From assembly GCF_040147005.1 (NCBI RefSeq), contig NZ_JAMSHO010000001.1, forward strand, positions 2,914,001-2,978,000: a stretch of 64,000 nucleotides of DNA. Direction: 5' to 3'. The DNA is from Halomonas sp. H10-9-1. GTDB lineage: Bacteria > Pseudomonadota > Gammaproteobacteria > Pseudomonadales > Halomonadaceae. The notes beneath the pieces are model-generated. The model did not search any database. It was not told where the DNA came from and saw nothing but the letters and a program-made list of their open reading frames with translations. Both the position numbers and the translations under genes were made by a program. This document shows, one piece after another, positions 53,863 to 62,942 of this stretch; positions within the stretch are counted from its first letter, which is position 1, and the number at the start of each line of letters is the position of its first letter.

Positions 53863-56163
53863 TCAGCCGAAGCGTCGCCGTAGCTCGCGCGCGGCCGCCA
53901 CCATGTTGGCCAGCGCCGGCTCCACCTCCTCCCAGCGCCGCGTCTTGAGGCCACAGTCGGGATTGACCCACAGCCGTTCGGCGGGGATGCGCTCCGCCGC
54001 CCGCGCCAGCAGCCTCGCCATCGCGTCGACCTCGGGCACGTTAGGCGAGTGGATGTCGTAGACGCCGGGGCCGATCTCGTTGGGATAGGCGAAGTCGCGG
54101 AAGGCGTCGAGCAGCTCCATGTCCGAGCGCGAGGTCTCGATGGTGATGACGTCGGCATCCAGGGCGGCGATCGCCTCGATGATGTCGTTGAACTCGGCAT
54201 AGCACATGTGGGTGTGGATCTGGGTCGCATCGCCCACCCCCGAGGACGCCAGGCGGAAGCAGGCGACCGCCCAGTCGAGGTAGCCGGCCCACTCGCTGCG
54301 CCGCAGCGGCAGCCCCTCGCGCAGGGCCGGCTCGTCGATCTGGATGGCGCGGATGCCGGCGGCCTCGAGGTCGGCCACCTCGTCGCGCAGGGCCAGGGCG
54401 ATCTGGCGACAGGTGGTCTCGCGGGGCTGGTCGTCACGCACGAAGGCCCACTGCAGCAGGGTCACGGGGCCGGTCAGCATGCCCTTCATGGGGCGCTCGG
54501 TCAGCGACTGGGCATAGGCGCTCCAGCGCACCGTCATCGGCCCCGGACGGCTGACGTCTCCGACGATCACCGGCGGCTTGACGCAGCGCGAGCCGTAGCT
54601 CTGCACCCAGCCGAAGCGGGTGAAGGCGTAGCCATCGAGCCGCTCGCCGAAGTACTCCACCATGTCGTTGCGCTCCGCCTCGCCATGAACCGGCATGTCG
54701 AGACCCAGTGCCTCCTGGCGCGCCACGGCGTGGGCGATCTCCTCCTCCATGCGCGCCTCGTAGGCGTCGCGGTCGAGCTCGCCGGCGCGATAGGCGCGCC
54801 GCGCCGCGCGGATGGCGTCGGTCTGGGGGAAGGAGCCGATGGTGGTGGTAGGAAAGAGTGGCAGGTCCAAGGCCCGGCGCTGGGCCAGGGCCCGCCGCGG
54901 GTAGGGGCTGGCGCGCTCCTGGTCCGTCGGCTCCACCCCGGCCAGGCGGTCGGCGACCTCGGGCCGGTGCAGGCGGGGCGAGTCGCGGCGGGCCTGCAGG
55001 GCCGCGGTGGCGTCCGCCAGCCGCTCGTGGTCGGCCGCGGTGGCGCGGCCGTCGAGCAGGCGCGCCAGGGTCACCGTCTCGTCGAGCTTCTGGCGGGCGA
55101 AGGCGAGCCAGCGCTTGAGCTCGGGATCCAGCTCTGTCTCTCGTGCCAGGTCCACCGGCACGTGCAGCAGCGAGCAGGAGGGGGCGATCCACAACCGCTC
55201 GCCGAGGCGCAGCCGCGCCGCGGCCAGGCGTTCGCGCCACAGGGCCAGGTCGGCGCGCCATACGTTGCGCCCGTCGATCGCCCCCACCGAGAGCACCTTG
55301 TAGGCGGGCAGGCGGTCGAGCACGGCCTCGAGCTCGCCGGGGGCACGCACGGCATCCACGTGCAGCCCGTCGGTGGGCAGCGAGGCGGCCAGCCCCAGGT
55401 TGTCGCCAAGGCCGCCGAAGTAGCTGGCCAGCAGCAACTTCACCGGGGCCCGGGTGAGCGCGTTGTAGGCGGCCTCATAGGCCTGTTGCCAGGCCTGCGG
55501 CAGCTCCTCGGCCAGCGCCGGCTCGTCGAGCTGGACCCACTCCACCCCCTGCCCGGCCAGGCGCGCCAGCAGTTCGGCATAGACCGGCAGCAGGGCGTCG
55601 AGCAGCGCCAGGCGGTCGAAGGCGACCTCACCCTTCTCCTTGCCCAGCCACAGCCAGGTCAGGGGGCCGAGCAGGGTCACCTTCACCGGGTGGCCGAGCG
55701 CCCGGGCCTCGTCGACCTGCTCGAACAGCCGTGAGCTGGCCAGGCGGAAGGCCTGGTCGGCGTGTAGTTCGGGTACCAGGTAGTGGTAGTTGGTATCGAA
55801 GTACTTGGTCATCTCGCAGGCCGCGGCGGGCGCGCCGCTGGGCGCGCGGCCCCGCGCCATGCGGAAGGCGGTGTCCAGGCCGACCTCGCCACGGGCCACC
55901 TCCTCCTCGGCGGCGAAGCGCGCCGGCACGGCACCCAGGGCCACCGAGAGGTCGAGCACCTGGTCGTAGAAAGCGAAATCGCCCACCGTCACCAGGTCGA
56001 GGCCTGCCTCGCGCTGCTCCGACCAGTGACGGGCGCGCAGCTTCCGACCCGCGTCCTCAAGGCCCTCGCGGTCGAGCGCTCCTTGCCAATAGGCCTCTAC
56101 GGCCTTCTTGAGCTCACGATCCGCACCGATGCGGGGGTAGCCGAGAATATGAGTCCTGGTCAT
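53863..56163 (-). CDS. metE: Cobalamin-independent methionine synthase
   Basis: A 766-residue zinc enzyme transferring a methyl group from 5-methyltetrahydrofolate to homocysteine. It has the duplicated barrel architecture: [23 protein letters not shown] starts the N-terminal half, and the catalytic half begins [15 protein letters not shown]. Zinc ligands are seen in MCYAEFNDI (His/Cys region) and NPDCGLKTR (second Cys). Length fits E. coli MetE (753). AGGTGG precedes the ATG at 56163. The divergent metR gene controls it in relatives. No cobalamin riboswitch is visible in the 100-bp leader. Confidence 0.97.
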   Translation of the reverse strand: MTRTHILGYPRIGADRELKKAVEAYWQGALDREGLEDAGRKLRARHWSEQREAGLDLVTVGDFAFYDQVLDLSVALGAVPARFAAEEEVARGEVGLDTAFRMARGRAPSGAPAAACEMTKYFDTNYHYLVPELHADQAFRLASSRLFEQVDEARALGHPVKVTLLGPLTWLWLGKEKGEVAFDRLALLDALLPVYAELLARLAGQGVEWVQLDEPALAEELPQAWQQAYEAAYNALTRAPVKLLLASYFGGLGDNLGLAASLPTDGLHVDAVRAPGELEAVLDRLPAYKVLSVGAIDGRNVWRADLALWRERLAAARLRLGERLWIAPSCSLLHVPVDLARETELDPELKRWLAFARQKLDETVTLARLLDGRATAADHERLADATAALQARRDSPRLHRPEVADRLAGVEPTDQERASPYPRRALAQRRALDLPLFPTTTIGSFPQTDAIRAARRAYRAGELDRDAYEARMEEEIAHAVARQEALGLDMPVHGEAERNDMVEYFGERLDGYAFTRFGWVQSYGSRCVKPPVIVGDVSRPGPMTVRWSAYAQSLTERPMKGMLTGPVTLLQWAFVRDDQPRETTCRQIALALRDEVADLEAAGIRAIQIDEPALREGLPLRRSEWAGYLDWAVACFRLASSGVGDATQIHTHMCYAEFNDIIEAIAALDADVITIETSRSDMELLDAFRDFAYPNEIGPGVYDIHSPNVPEVDAMARLLARAAERIPAERLWVNPDCGLKTRRWEEVEPALANMVAAARELRRRFG

Positions 56164-56263
56164 GTTTCCACCTGTCTTCATGAAAGATACGATGGATTCT
56201 GACTGGCCATATCAGGTGAATCAAACTAAACTTCCTAATCTTTAAAATGAAAGCGACTCACCC

Positions 56264-57178
56264 ATGCTCGAGCTGCGACACCTCCGCACCCTGACCGCCC
56301 TGCGCGATGCTGGCTCCCTGGTAGAGGCGGCCGAAAGGGTCCACCTGACCCAGTCGGCCCTCTCCCACCAGATCAAGGACCTGGAGGAGCGACTGGGCAG
56401 CCCGCTGTTCGTGCGCAAGACCCGCCCGGTGGAGTTCACCCGGGCCGGCCAGCGGCTGCTGACCCTGGCCGAGCAGGTGCTGCCCCAGGTACGCATGGCC
56501 GAGCGCGACCTGGCGCGACTGGCCGGCAACGAGCAGGGGCGGCTGCACATGGCCATCGAGTGCCACAGCTGCTTCCAGTGGCTGATGCCCACCGTGGACC
56601 ACTTCCGCGATCACTGGCCGGAGGTGGAGATCGATATCCCCGGCGGCCACCACTTCGACCCACTGCCGGCGCTGGCCCGGGAGCAACTCGACCTGGTGAT
56701 CACCGCCGACCCCCAGCCGCTTCCCGGGGTGCACTACGAGCCGCTGTTCCGCTACGAGGGGCTGCTGGCGGTGGCCCGCCAGCACCACCTGGCTGGCAAG
56801 GGCTTCGTCACCCCGGAGGCGCTGGCCGAGGAGACCCTGATCACTTACCCGGTGGAGCACTCGCGGCTGGACGTCTTTACCCAGTTCCTCGACCCGGCGG
56901 GGGTGCGGCCGAAGGAGGTACGCACTGCCGAGCTGACCATCATGATGATGCAGCTGGTGGCCAGCGGCCGCGGGGTCTGCGCGCTGCCCAACTGGGCGCT
57001 CACCGAGTACCTGGAGCGCGACTACGTCAAGGCCGTGCCGCTGGGCGAGAAGGGCGTATGGAGCACGCTGTTCGCGGCGATTCGCGAGGAGACGCGCAGC
57101 GCGCCATGGATGGAGGACTTCCTGCGCAGCGCCCGGGAGACCTCCTTCGCGGTACTCGACGGCATCAAGCCGGCCTGA
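56264..57178 (+). CDS. metR: LysR-type regulator MetR
   Basis: A 304-residue regulator. The N-terminal helix-turn-helix reads MLELRHLRTLTALRDAGSLVEAAERVHLTQSALSHQI (split across the DNA-binding helix), followed by a linker helix and a substrate-binding domain responding to homocysteine in relatives. IECHSCFQWLMPT is a MetR-specific segment. Placement divergent from metE, 100 bp apart, matches enterobacteria. No exact MetR consensus site (TGAAnnnnnTTCA) was found between them. The start lacks a clear ribosome site. Confidence 0.93.
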   Translation: MLELRHLRTLTALRDAGSLVEAAERVHLTQSALSHQIKDLEERLGSPLFVRKTRPVEFTRAGQRLLTLAEQVLPQVRMAERDLARLAGNEQGRLHMAIECHSCFQWLMPTVDHFRDHWPEVEIDIPGGHHFDPLPALAREQLDLVITADPQPLPGVHYEPLFRYEGLLAVARQHHLAGKGFVTPEALAEETLITYPVEHSRLDVFTQFLDPAGVRPKEVRTAELTIMMMQLVASGRGVCALPNWALTEYLERDYVKAVPLGEKGVWSTLFAAIREETRSAPWMEDFLRSARETSFAVLDGIKPA

Positions 57179-57180
57179 GG

Positions 57181-58794
57181 CTAGCCGAGCTCGTTGCCCT
57201 GTGGCAGCAGCAGGGTAAAGCGCGCCCCGCCAAGCTCGGCGCTGTCGTCCACACTCACGCTGCCGCCATGCCAGCTCATCACCTTGTGCACGATGGAGAG
57301 CCCCAGCCCATAGCCCCCGGCGCTGCGCGTGCGACTGTCATCCAGCCGCGCGAAGGGCTTGAAGATCGCCTGGCGCTCGGCTAGCGGCACGCCGGGACCA
57401 TCGTCTTCCACGTCGATGCGAACCAGGGCAGGCTCGCGCCGCACACGGATCAGCACCCGGGAGCCGGCATGCCGACAGGCGTTGCCCACCAGGTTCTGCA
57501 CGGCACGCTGCAGGTAACGCGGCTCGGCCAGCAGTTCCACCTCGGGCCCCTCGGCAAGCTCGAGGGTCAGCCGCTCATACAGCGGGCTCAATGCCTCGAT
57601 CACCCGCTCCGCCATGGCGCGGCAGTCCACCAGCACGGCATCCATCTCGCACCCGTTGATGGCATCGCTGCCCAGCCGTGCATAGGTGAGGATCTCGTCG
57701 ATCAGGCCATCGAGCTCCTGGATGTCACCATCGACCCCCTCGAGCTGCCGACGCACCGCCGGTTCGTCGGTCATGTCCTGGACCATCTGCACGGCGAAAC
57801 GCAGGCGCGCCACCGGCGTGCGTAGCTCGTGGGAGACGGCGCGGATCATGTCCTGCTGGGCACGCAGCAGCGACTGCACCTGGGCGGCCATGCCGTTGAG
57901 CGCCATGCCCAGGCGGCCGACGAAGTCGGCACTCTCCACCTTGACCCGGGTATCGAGCCGTCCAGCCGCGATGCGCGAGGCCCCCAGCTCCAGACGCACC
58001 ATGCGCGCCTCCACCCCGCGCACGATGAGATAGATGGTCACCCCCAGCACGACCAGCATGATCAGCACCAGCAACAGCTGCAGCGATCCCGGCATCGGCT
58101 CGAAGGCCTGGACCGGACCGATCACCAGCCAGCTGGCATCGCCGCTGCGCTCCTGGAGTGCCAGGTAGATCGCCACCGACCAGCGCCTGGGCAGCAGCTG
58201 AATGACGACCTCACCGTCGGTAAGCCGACGCAGTTGGTAGTCATCCAGCCCGCCGGGCGGTGCCTCCTCGAGGGTGACCGGCGCCCACCCGCCCGCCAGG
58301 CGTTCGAGCCTGGCCTGACGGGCGGGAGGCGGCACCGTGGCCAGCCACTCGCCGAGCAGCACGGTCAGGCCACGCAGCTGGTGCTCGCTGAGGTTGGTGA
58401 GTTCGACGCGCAGCAGGCGTTCGCTATCGGGCAGCAGCGACAGTAGCCTCCAGCCCTGGTCGTCACGCGGCTCCACCAGCACCTTGCCGCGGGACAGGCG
58501 CAGCCGGGAGAAATAACCCAGCGAGGCCTCCTCCAGCGGCCCCACGCTGGCCCGCATGTCCAGGCGCTGCCCCTGGGCATCGAGCCAGGAGTCATGGGCC
58601 GCGGGCGGCAGCGCCATGAGCCGCTCGGTCAGCAGCCGCATCGGCGCCTCGGCCAGCTGCTCGCGATGCGCCTCACGGCGCACCTGGTCGACCAGCGCAA
58701 CACCCAGCAGGCCGAGCCCGAAGGTCAGCAGCAGGGCCAGCGCCAACAGCAGGTACACGCGCAGGAAGGTGCTGTCGGCCAGGGCCCGATACAT
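57181..58794 (-). CDS. Sensor histidine kinase (RstB-like)
   Basis: A 537-residue kinase. TM1 is at residues 10-33, a large periplasmic domain to about 240, TM2 at about 244-265 (LLLVLIMLVVLGVTIYLIV), then HAMP, the phospho-acceptor H box SHELRTPVARLRFAVQM, N box NLVGNACRHAG, G1 DDGPGVP and G2 GGYGLGLSIV. The long periplasmic part and sequence style resemble RstB. It begins 3 bp after the response-regulator stop, so the pair is co-translated. The signal is unknown. Confidence 0.93.
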   Translation of the reverse strand: MYRALADSTFLRVYLLLALALLLTFGLGLLGVALVDQVRREAHREQLAEAPMRLLTERLMALPPAAHDSWLDAQGQRLDMRASVGPLEEASLGYFSRLRLSRGKVLVEPRDDQGWRLLSLLPDSERLLRVELTNLSEHQLRGLTVLLGEWLATVPPPARQARLERLAGGWAPVTLEEAPPGGLDDYQLRRLTDGEVVIQLLPRRWSVAIYLALQERSGDASWLVIGPVQAFEPMPGSLQLLLVLIMLVVLGVTIYLIVRGVEARMVRLELGASRIAAGRLDTRVKVESADFVGRLGMALNGMAAQVQSLLRAQQDMIRAVSHELRTPVARLRFAVQMVQDMTDEPAVRRQLEGVDGDIQELDGLIDEILTYARLGSDAINGCEMDAVLVDCRAMAERVIEALSPLYERLTLELAEGPEVELLAEPRYLQRAVQNLVGNACRHAGSRVLIRVRREPALVRIDVEDDGPGVPLAERQAIFKPFARLDDSRTRSAGGYGLGLSIVHKVMSWHGGSVSVDDSAELGGARFTLLLPQGNELG

Positions 58795-58797
58795 GGT

Positions 58798-59511
58798 TCA
58801 GGCATCCTTGACGAACAGGTAACCCTTGCTGCGCACCGTCTTGATACGGTGCGGCTGGTTGGGGTCGTCACCGATCTTGGGACGGATGCGCGACACGCGC
58901 ACGTCGATGGAACGGTCCTGACCGTCGTACTTGATGCCGCGCAGCTGGGAGAAGATCTCCTCGCGGGTCAGCACCCTCCCCGCGTTGCTGGCCAGCAGCC
59001 AGAGCAGGTCGAACTCGGCGCTGGTGAGCTCGATGCGCTCGCCCGCAAGCCACGCCTCGCGGGTCGCGTTGTCGATCTCCAGCTCGCCGAAGACGAGGCG
59101 CGTCTCGCCGCTGGGCGCGACGACCTCGGAACGACGCAGCAAGGCGCGCATGCGCGCCAGCAGCACCCGCGGCTGTACCGGCTTGGCCACATAGTCGTCG
59201 GCGCCCATCTCAAGGCCCAGCACCTGGTCCATGTCATCGGTGCGAGCGGTGAGCATCAGGATCGGTCCGGGGTAGTCGCGGCGCACCCGGCGGCAGATCG
59301 ACAGCCCGTCCTCGCCGGGGAGCATCAGGTCGAGGATCACCAGGTCCGGCTGCAGGGCGAGGATCCTGTCGACGCCGCGGGCACCATCGGCCTCCAGGGT
59401 GACTCGGAAGCCGTTGGCCTCGAGGTAGTCGCGGGTCAGGCCGGCCAGGCGCTCGTCATCCTCGACGATCAGCACATGGTCCTGTTCTCGGGGCGGCAGA
59501 CTATCGTCCAT
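58798..59511 (-). CDS. OmpR-family response regulator (RstA-like)
   Basis: A 237-residue regulator. The receiver has VLIVEDDERLAGLTRDYL, the phospho-acceptor Asp in VILDLMLPGEDG, and the conserved Lys in DDYVAKPVQP. The C-terminal winged helix shows LTSAEFDLLWLLASNAGRVLTREEIFSQL and the RSIDVRVSRIRPKIGDD recognition region. I choose ATG 59511 because GAGG/GGAG lie just upstream; ATG 59535 is possible. It precedes its cognate kinase gene. Confidence 0.94.
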   Translation of the reverse strand: MDDSLPPREQDHVLIVEDDERLAGLTRDYLEANGFRVTLEADGARGVDRILALQPDLVILDLMLPGEDGLSICRRVRRDYPGPILMLTARTDDMDQVLGLEMGADDYVAKPVQPRVLLARMRALLRRSEVVAPSGETRLVFGELEIDNATREAWLAGERIELTSAEFDLLWLLASNAGRVLTREEIFSQLRGIKYDGQDRSIDVRVSRIRPKIGDDPNQPHRIKTVRSKGYLFVKDA

Positions 59512-59756
59512 CCTCGGGTCAACTCCATGGGTCATTGGGTGGCGGCTGCCGTGAAGGGGCTTGCCGCCTTTCACTAAAGTATATCTGAAAACACGCCATC
59601 CGCCTGTGCAACCGGCCTCGACACGGCGTGTGGCAAGGAGGGTTGGCGCGGGTTAGTCGCGAGGAATAGCCCGGGCGAGGTATTGCCAGCACCGGCCAAC
59701 GCGGCCCACACTGATCAAGCCTCGCCGGTGCGAGGCCATGCCTCCGGAGACCTACC
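59512..59756. other. Intergenic region with divergent promoters
   Basis: No gene is supported in these 245 bp. It should hold the promoter of the two-component operon (leftward) and that of the two small genes to the right. The AT-rich stretch ACTAAAGTATATCTG at about 59573-59587 is the best promoter candidate, but no clear box pair can be assigned. Confidence 0.4.
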
Positions 59757-59870
59757 ATGGACAAGAGTGTCATCAAGCGAATCTACGTCCCCACCCATGT
59801 GCGTACCCTGCCCAGCGGCGAGCGGGTCAGGGTGCCCGGCCACTACAAGGCCCCACCGGAGCGCCGCTAG
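59757..59870 (+). CDS. 37-residue basic small protein
   Basis: A short frame encoding MDKSVIKRIYVPTHVRTLPS, then GERVRVPGHYK and APPERR. GGAGACC sits just before the ATG. It is basic and non-hydrophobic and contains a PxH...L/VPGHY pattern that could bind nucleic acid or metal, though nothing is established. The DUF3565 gene follows 4 bases after its stop, which argues for co-translation and for a real gene. Confidence 0.55.
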   Translation: MDKSVIKRIYVPTHVRTLPSGERVRVPGHYKAPPERR

Positions 59871-59874
59871 CACC

Positions 59875-60096
59875 ATGCGACAGCCCATCGTCGGCTACCA
59901 TCGCGACGAAGAGGACCACTGGGTCGCCGAGCTGGCCTGCGGCCACAACCAGCATGTACGCCACCAGCCGCCCTGGGTGGAGCGCCCCTGGGTCACCAGC
60001 GAAGCGGGGCGACGTTCACGCCTGGGCCTCGCGCTCGAGTGCGTCAAATGCGACCGCGGCGAGCCCCCGGACAACCCGGCCCGAGCGCCTGCCTGA
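59875..60096 (+). CDS. DUF3565 protein
   Basis: A 73-residue protein with MRQPIVGYHRDEEDHWVAEL, ACGHNQHVRHQPPWVERPWV and, near the end, LECVKCDRG. This is the DUF3565 pattern (YHxDEExxWVAxLxCGHxQHxRHxPPW...CxxC), likely a zinc-binding protein through its Cys/His residues. Function is unknown. It begins 4 bp after the preceding small gene. Confidence 0.92.
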   Translation: MRQPIVGYHRDEEDHWVAELACGHNQHVRHQPPWVERPWVTSEAGRRSRLGLALECVKCDRGEPPDNPARAPA

Positions 60097-60117
60097 CGGT
60101 CTCTGGCCGAGGAGTCG

Positions 60118-60297
60118 CTATCCCTTAGGGCCGAACAGGAACCACACGATCAGCCCCAGCAGGGGGAAGAACAGCAGCACCAGGATCCAGATCAGCTTGG
60201 CCAGGCCGCCGGCCGAACTCTTGGCCACCTTGACGATGGCCCAGATGATGATGATCAACCAGATCAGGCCCAGCAGCCCGGTCACCTCGATACCCAT
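60118..60297 (-). CDS. Small membrane protein with phospholipase-D nuclease N-terminal-like domain (PLDc_N)
   Basis: A 59-residue protein made of two hydrophobic helices: IEVTGLLGLIWLIIIIWAIV and LAKLIWILVLLFFPLLGLIV, ending WFLFGPKG. The PLDc_N family has exactly this W.LivllfP.lG.i.YlfvG ending. AAGGAGG lies 8 bases before the ATG at 60297. Relatives occur as stand-alone small proteins or fused to cardiolipin synthases; alone they have no known activity. Confidence 0.87.
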   Translation of the reverse strand: MGIEVTGLLGLIWLIIIIWAIVKVAKSSAGGLAKLIWILVLLFFPLLGLIVWFLFGPKG

Positions 60298-60487
60298 TCT
60301 GAACACCTCCTTGTTGCCATTCTTGTTGCCATTGTCTGGATTGCCTCGCCCCATCATTGGTAGCACAGCCACCGGCGGCGGACCAACCGTCACTCCATGG
60401 CGACAGGACCCATCTCCTGCCCTGCCCCCGGCACGCCAGTCGACTCACCCCAGCACCGCGGCGGCGGCTGGCGCACCAGCTCTCGGC

Positions 60488-61537
60488 TCACACTCCAGCG
60501 GCCAGCTCGGCGATCACCTCGGCGGCGGGCACCTCGCGACAGCGGCTGGCGTTCTGGCCGGCCCACAGCGGCGAGAAGTCGCCGCTACCGGACGCCTCGG
60601 CGGCGGCCCGCAGCGGTGCGACGGCAGTGCTGGCCAGGGGAAAGGCCGGCGCCGCCTCGCTGATCGGGCCCAGCTCGCGCATCAGTCGGGTGACGATCCC
60701 CCGCGCCGGGCGGCCGCTGTAGAGGTTGGTCAGCGCCGTGTGGCGCGCCGCCTCGGACTGCAGGGCCCGGCGATGAATGGCCGAGATCATGGTCTCGGAG
60801 CAGCAGAGCAGGGCCGTGCCCACCTGGACGGCCTCGGCGCCCAGCGCCAGGGCCGCGGACACACCGCGCGCATCGGCGATGCCCCCGGCGGCGATCAGCG
60901 GCAGCGCCACCGCCTCCCGCACCTGGGGTAGCAGCGCGAAGGTGCCGACCTGGGTGGTGAGCTCCTCGGTCAGGAACATGCCGCGATGCCCACCCGCCTC
61001 CAGCCCCTGAACGATCACCGCATCGGCGCCGTGGGACTCGAGCCAGCACGCCTCCTCCACGGTGGTGGCCGTAGACAGCACCATGGCCCCCCACGCCTTG
61101 ACCCGCTCGAGCAGCACCGCGTCGGGCAGGCCGAAGTGGAAGCTCACCACCTCCGGGCGCCAGGGCTCAAGCGCGGCGCAAGCCTCGGCGTCGAAGGGCC
61201 GCCGCCCTGCGCCTTCAGGCACCGCATCGAGGGTTAGGCCGAGCTCGGCGTAGTAGGGAGCCAGCGCCCCGCGCCAACGCGCCTCGGCCCCGGGGTCGGG
61301 CTCAGGCGGGGTGTGGCAGAAGAAGTTGACGTTAAGCGGCGCCGCGCTGGCGGCGCGAAAGGCGGAGATCTCCGCCGCCATGGCATCCGGGGTGAGCATG
61401 GCGCCGGGCAGCGCCCCAAGGCCACCGGCCTTCGCCACGGCGATGGCGAGGTCGCTGCCCTGGGCACCGGCCATGGGGGCCTGCAGGATCGGCCGTGCGA
61501 TGCCAAGGCGAGCCTGCAACGAAGACGATGGGGTCAT
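60488..61537 (-). CDS. Nitronate monooxygenase (2-nitropropane dioxygenase family)
   Basis: A 349-residue FMN enzyme with a TIM barrel. PILQAPMAGAQGSDLAIAVAKAGGLG opens it. GADAVIVQGLEAGGHRG carries the FMN phosphate and catalytic His motif, and PLIAAGGIADARGVSAALALGAEAVQVGTALL the second phosphate site. It oxidises alkyl nitronates, which can arise as toxins or by-products; the physiological substrate is uncertain. GGAG precedes the ATG. Confidence 0.93.
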   Translation of the reverse strand: MTPSSSLQARLGIARPILQAPMAGAQGSDLAIAVAKAGGLGALPGAMLTPDAMAAEISAFRAASAAPLNVNFFCHTPPEPDPGAEARWRGALAPYYAELGLTLDAVPEGAGRRPFDAEACAALEPWRPEVVSFHFGLPDAVLLERVKAWGAMVLSTATTVEEACWLESHGADAVIVQGLEAGGHRGMFLTEELTTQVGTFALLPQVREAVALPLIAAGGIADARGVSAALALGAEAVQVGTALLCCSETMISAIHRRALQSEAARHTALTNLYSGRPARGIVTRLMRELGPISEAAPAFPLASTAVAPLRAAAEASGSGDFSPLWAGQNASRCREVPAAEVIAELAAGV

Positions 61538-61605
61538 AAGGGCACTCCGTTGGAACGATACTCCAAGAGACTGCCCGGCCGCCCTTCACGACGCAAGCGC
61601 TGCCG

Positions 61606-62127
61606 TCACTCGCCGGCGGGGGTCAGCACCATGCGGGCATCGCGGATACGAATATCGAAATGATTGAGAAAGCTCATGCCCAGCAGGGCGCTGTCGCCTT
61701 CAAGCCCTGGGCTGATGGAGCCACGCACATCGCGGGCCACATGGCCACCCAGGCTGACCTCGTCGAGGGTAGTGAGCTCACCGCGTACCCGGCCGTTGGC
61801 GGTGTTGAACCAGGCGCTTCCCGTCGCCTCCAGCCCCAGCCGTTCGGCCATCTCCCGCGGCAACGCCACGTAGGTGGCGCCGGTATCCACCAGGAACTCC
61901 ACCGCCTCGCCGTTGATGCGGCCCGTGGCCACGAAGTGGCCGCCGCGGTTACGCTGCAGCACCACCGGCCCGCCCTCCTCCACGGCGCTGACCAGGTGGC
62001 CGTTGGGATTGCGCTGGCGCTCCACATAGCCGTGAAACCACCAGGTTCCGGTGGCGATGAACAACATCCAGAACAGCAGCATCATGCCGAGGCCGGTGCG
62101 CCGCACCGCCCTGTTGTCATCTGTCAT
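61606..62127 (-). CDS. Retropepsin-like aspartic protease (TIGR02281 type)
   Basis: A 173-residue membrane-anchored protein: one N-terminal helix (GLGMMLLFWMLFIATGTWWF), then a single-lobe aspartic protease domain with VEFLVDTGATYVALP as the active Asp-Thr-Gly and LLGMSFLNHFDI as the conserved GxxFL closing motif. Such proteins would need to dimerise to form an active site. Substrates are unknown. It lies downstream of the TSUP gene on the same strand. Confidence 0.9.
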   Translation of the reverse strand: MTDDNRAVRRTGLGMMLLFWMLFIATGTWWFHGYVERQRNPNGHLVSAVEEGGPVVLQRNRGGHFVATGRINGEAVEFLVDTGATYVALPREMAERLGLEATGSAWFNTANGRVRGELTTLDEVSLGGHVARDVRGSISPGLEGDSALLGMSFLNHFDIRIRDARMVLTPAGE

Positions 62128-62183
62128 CGCGTTCCCCTTCGCCTGCCTGAGGGTTGGACCTCCCGAAACCGACCAGACTCCCG

Positions 62184-62930
62184 CTATCCGGACACCGCAC
62201 GCACCAGCAGGTAGCTGCCCATGGCCAGCAGGCCGCTGTGGAAGGCGCGCCGGAAGGTCGCTTCCGAGAGGCGCCCGCGCAGCCACTGCCCCAGCCGCAT
62301 GCCCACCAGCGCAGGCACCACCGCCGCCAGGGAGAGCAGGCCCAGCTCCACACTGAGCAGACGCTGGCCGCCCAGGGCGAGGCCCAGCGCCAGGGTGGTG
62401 GTCACGAAGAGCACGCCCATGGCCTGGATCAGCATCTCCCGCGGCAGGCCCAGGGACTGCAGGTAGGCCACGCCCGGAAAGACCGAGGAGCCGGTCATGC
62501 CGGTCAGGAGGCCGGTCAGGGCCCCGTTGACCGGCGCGGCATGGCGCCCGCCGCCGACCAGCCTCGCCAGGCCCAGGTTGCACAGCCCGGCGAGCGCATA
62601 GAAGACGATCAGCACGCCCAGTAGCCCCGAGAGCCAGCGCACCTCGACCCGGGCCAGGACGCTCACCCCCAGCCACACCGTCACCACCGAGGCCAGCAGG
62701 AAGGGCCAGAGCTGCCTGACGATGCGCCCCAGGTAGCCCCCGACCAGCGCCTGCCAGACATTGGTGATCAGGGTGGGCGCCAGCAGCAGCGCCATGGCCG
62801 GCTGCAGCCCCAGGGTGGCGGCCAGCAGCGCCAGCGACACCGTGGGCATGCCCATGCCGATGATGCCCTTGACCCCGCCGGCCACCAGGAAGGTGGCGGC
62901 GACAAGCAGCAGGGTGAGCGGTTCCCCCAT
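62184..62930 (-). CDS. TSUP (TauE/SafE) family transporter
   Basis: A 248-residue membrane protein with about eight helices in two repeats. The repeat motifs are VAGGVKGIIGMGMPTVSLALL and ALTGLLTGMTGSSVFPGV, the glycine-rich family signatures. Members export sulfite, sulfoacetate or other anions. I use the ATG at 62930 rather than the GTG one codon earlier. It follows the UMF1 transporter gene by 12 bp. Confidence 0.9.
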   Translation of the reverse strand: MGEPLTLLLVAATFLVAGGVKGIIGMGMPTVSLALLAATLGLQPAMALLLAPTLITNVWQALVGGYLGRIVRQLWPFLLASVVTVWLGVSVLARVEVRWLSGLLGVLIVFYALAGLCNLGLARLVGGGRHAAPVNGALTGLLTGMTGSSVFPGVAYLQSLGLPREMLIQAMGVLFVTTTLALGLALGGQRLLSVELGLLSLAAVVPALVGMRLGQWLRGRLSEATFRRAFHSGLLAMGSYLLVRAVSG

Positions 62931-62942
62931 CACGCGCGCCCC

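Noticed and set aside
53028..54437. Extended frame of the lysozyme-inhibitor-like lipoprotein into metE
   Set aside because: The lipoprotein signal and ribosome site set the start at 53723; the upstream part is a shadow of metE and crosses the tandem repeats.
56164..56263. Cobalamin riboswitch or exact MetR box between metE and metR
   Set aside because: The spacer is only 100 bp, lacks riboswitch-like conserved blocks, and no TGAA-N5-TTCA match was found.
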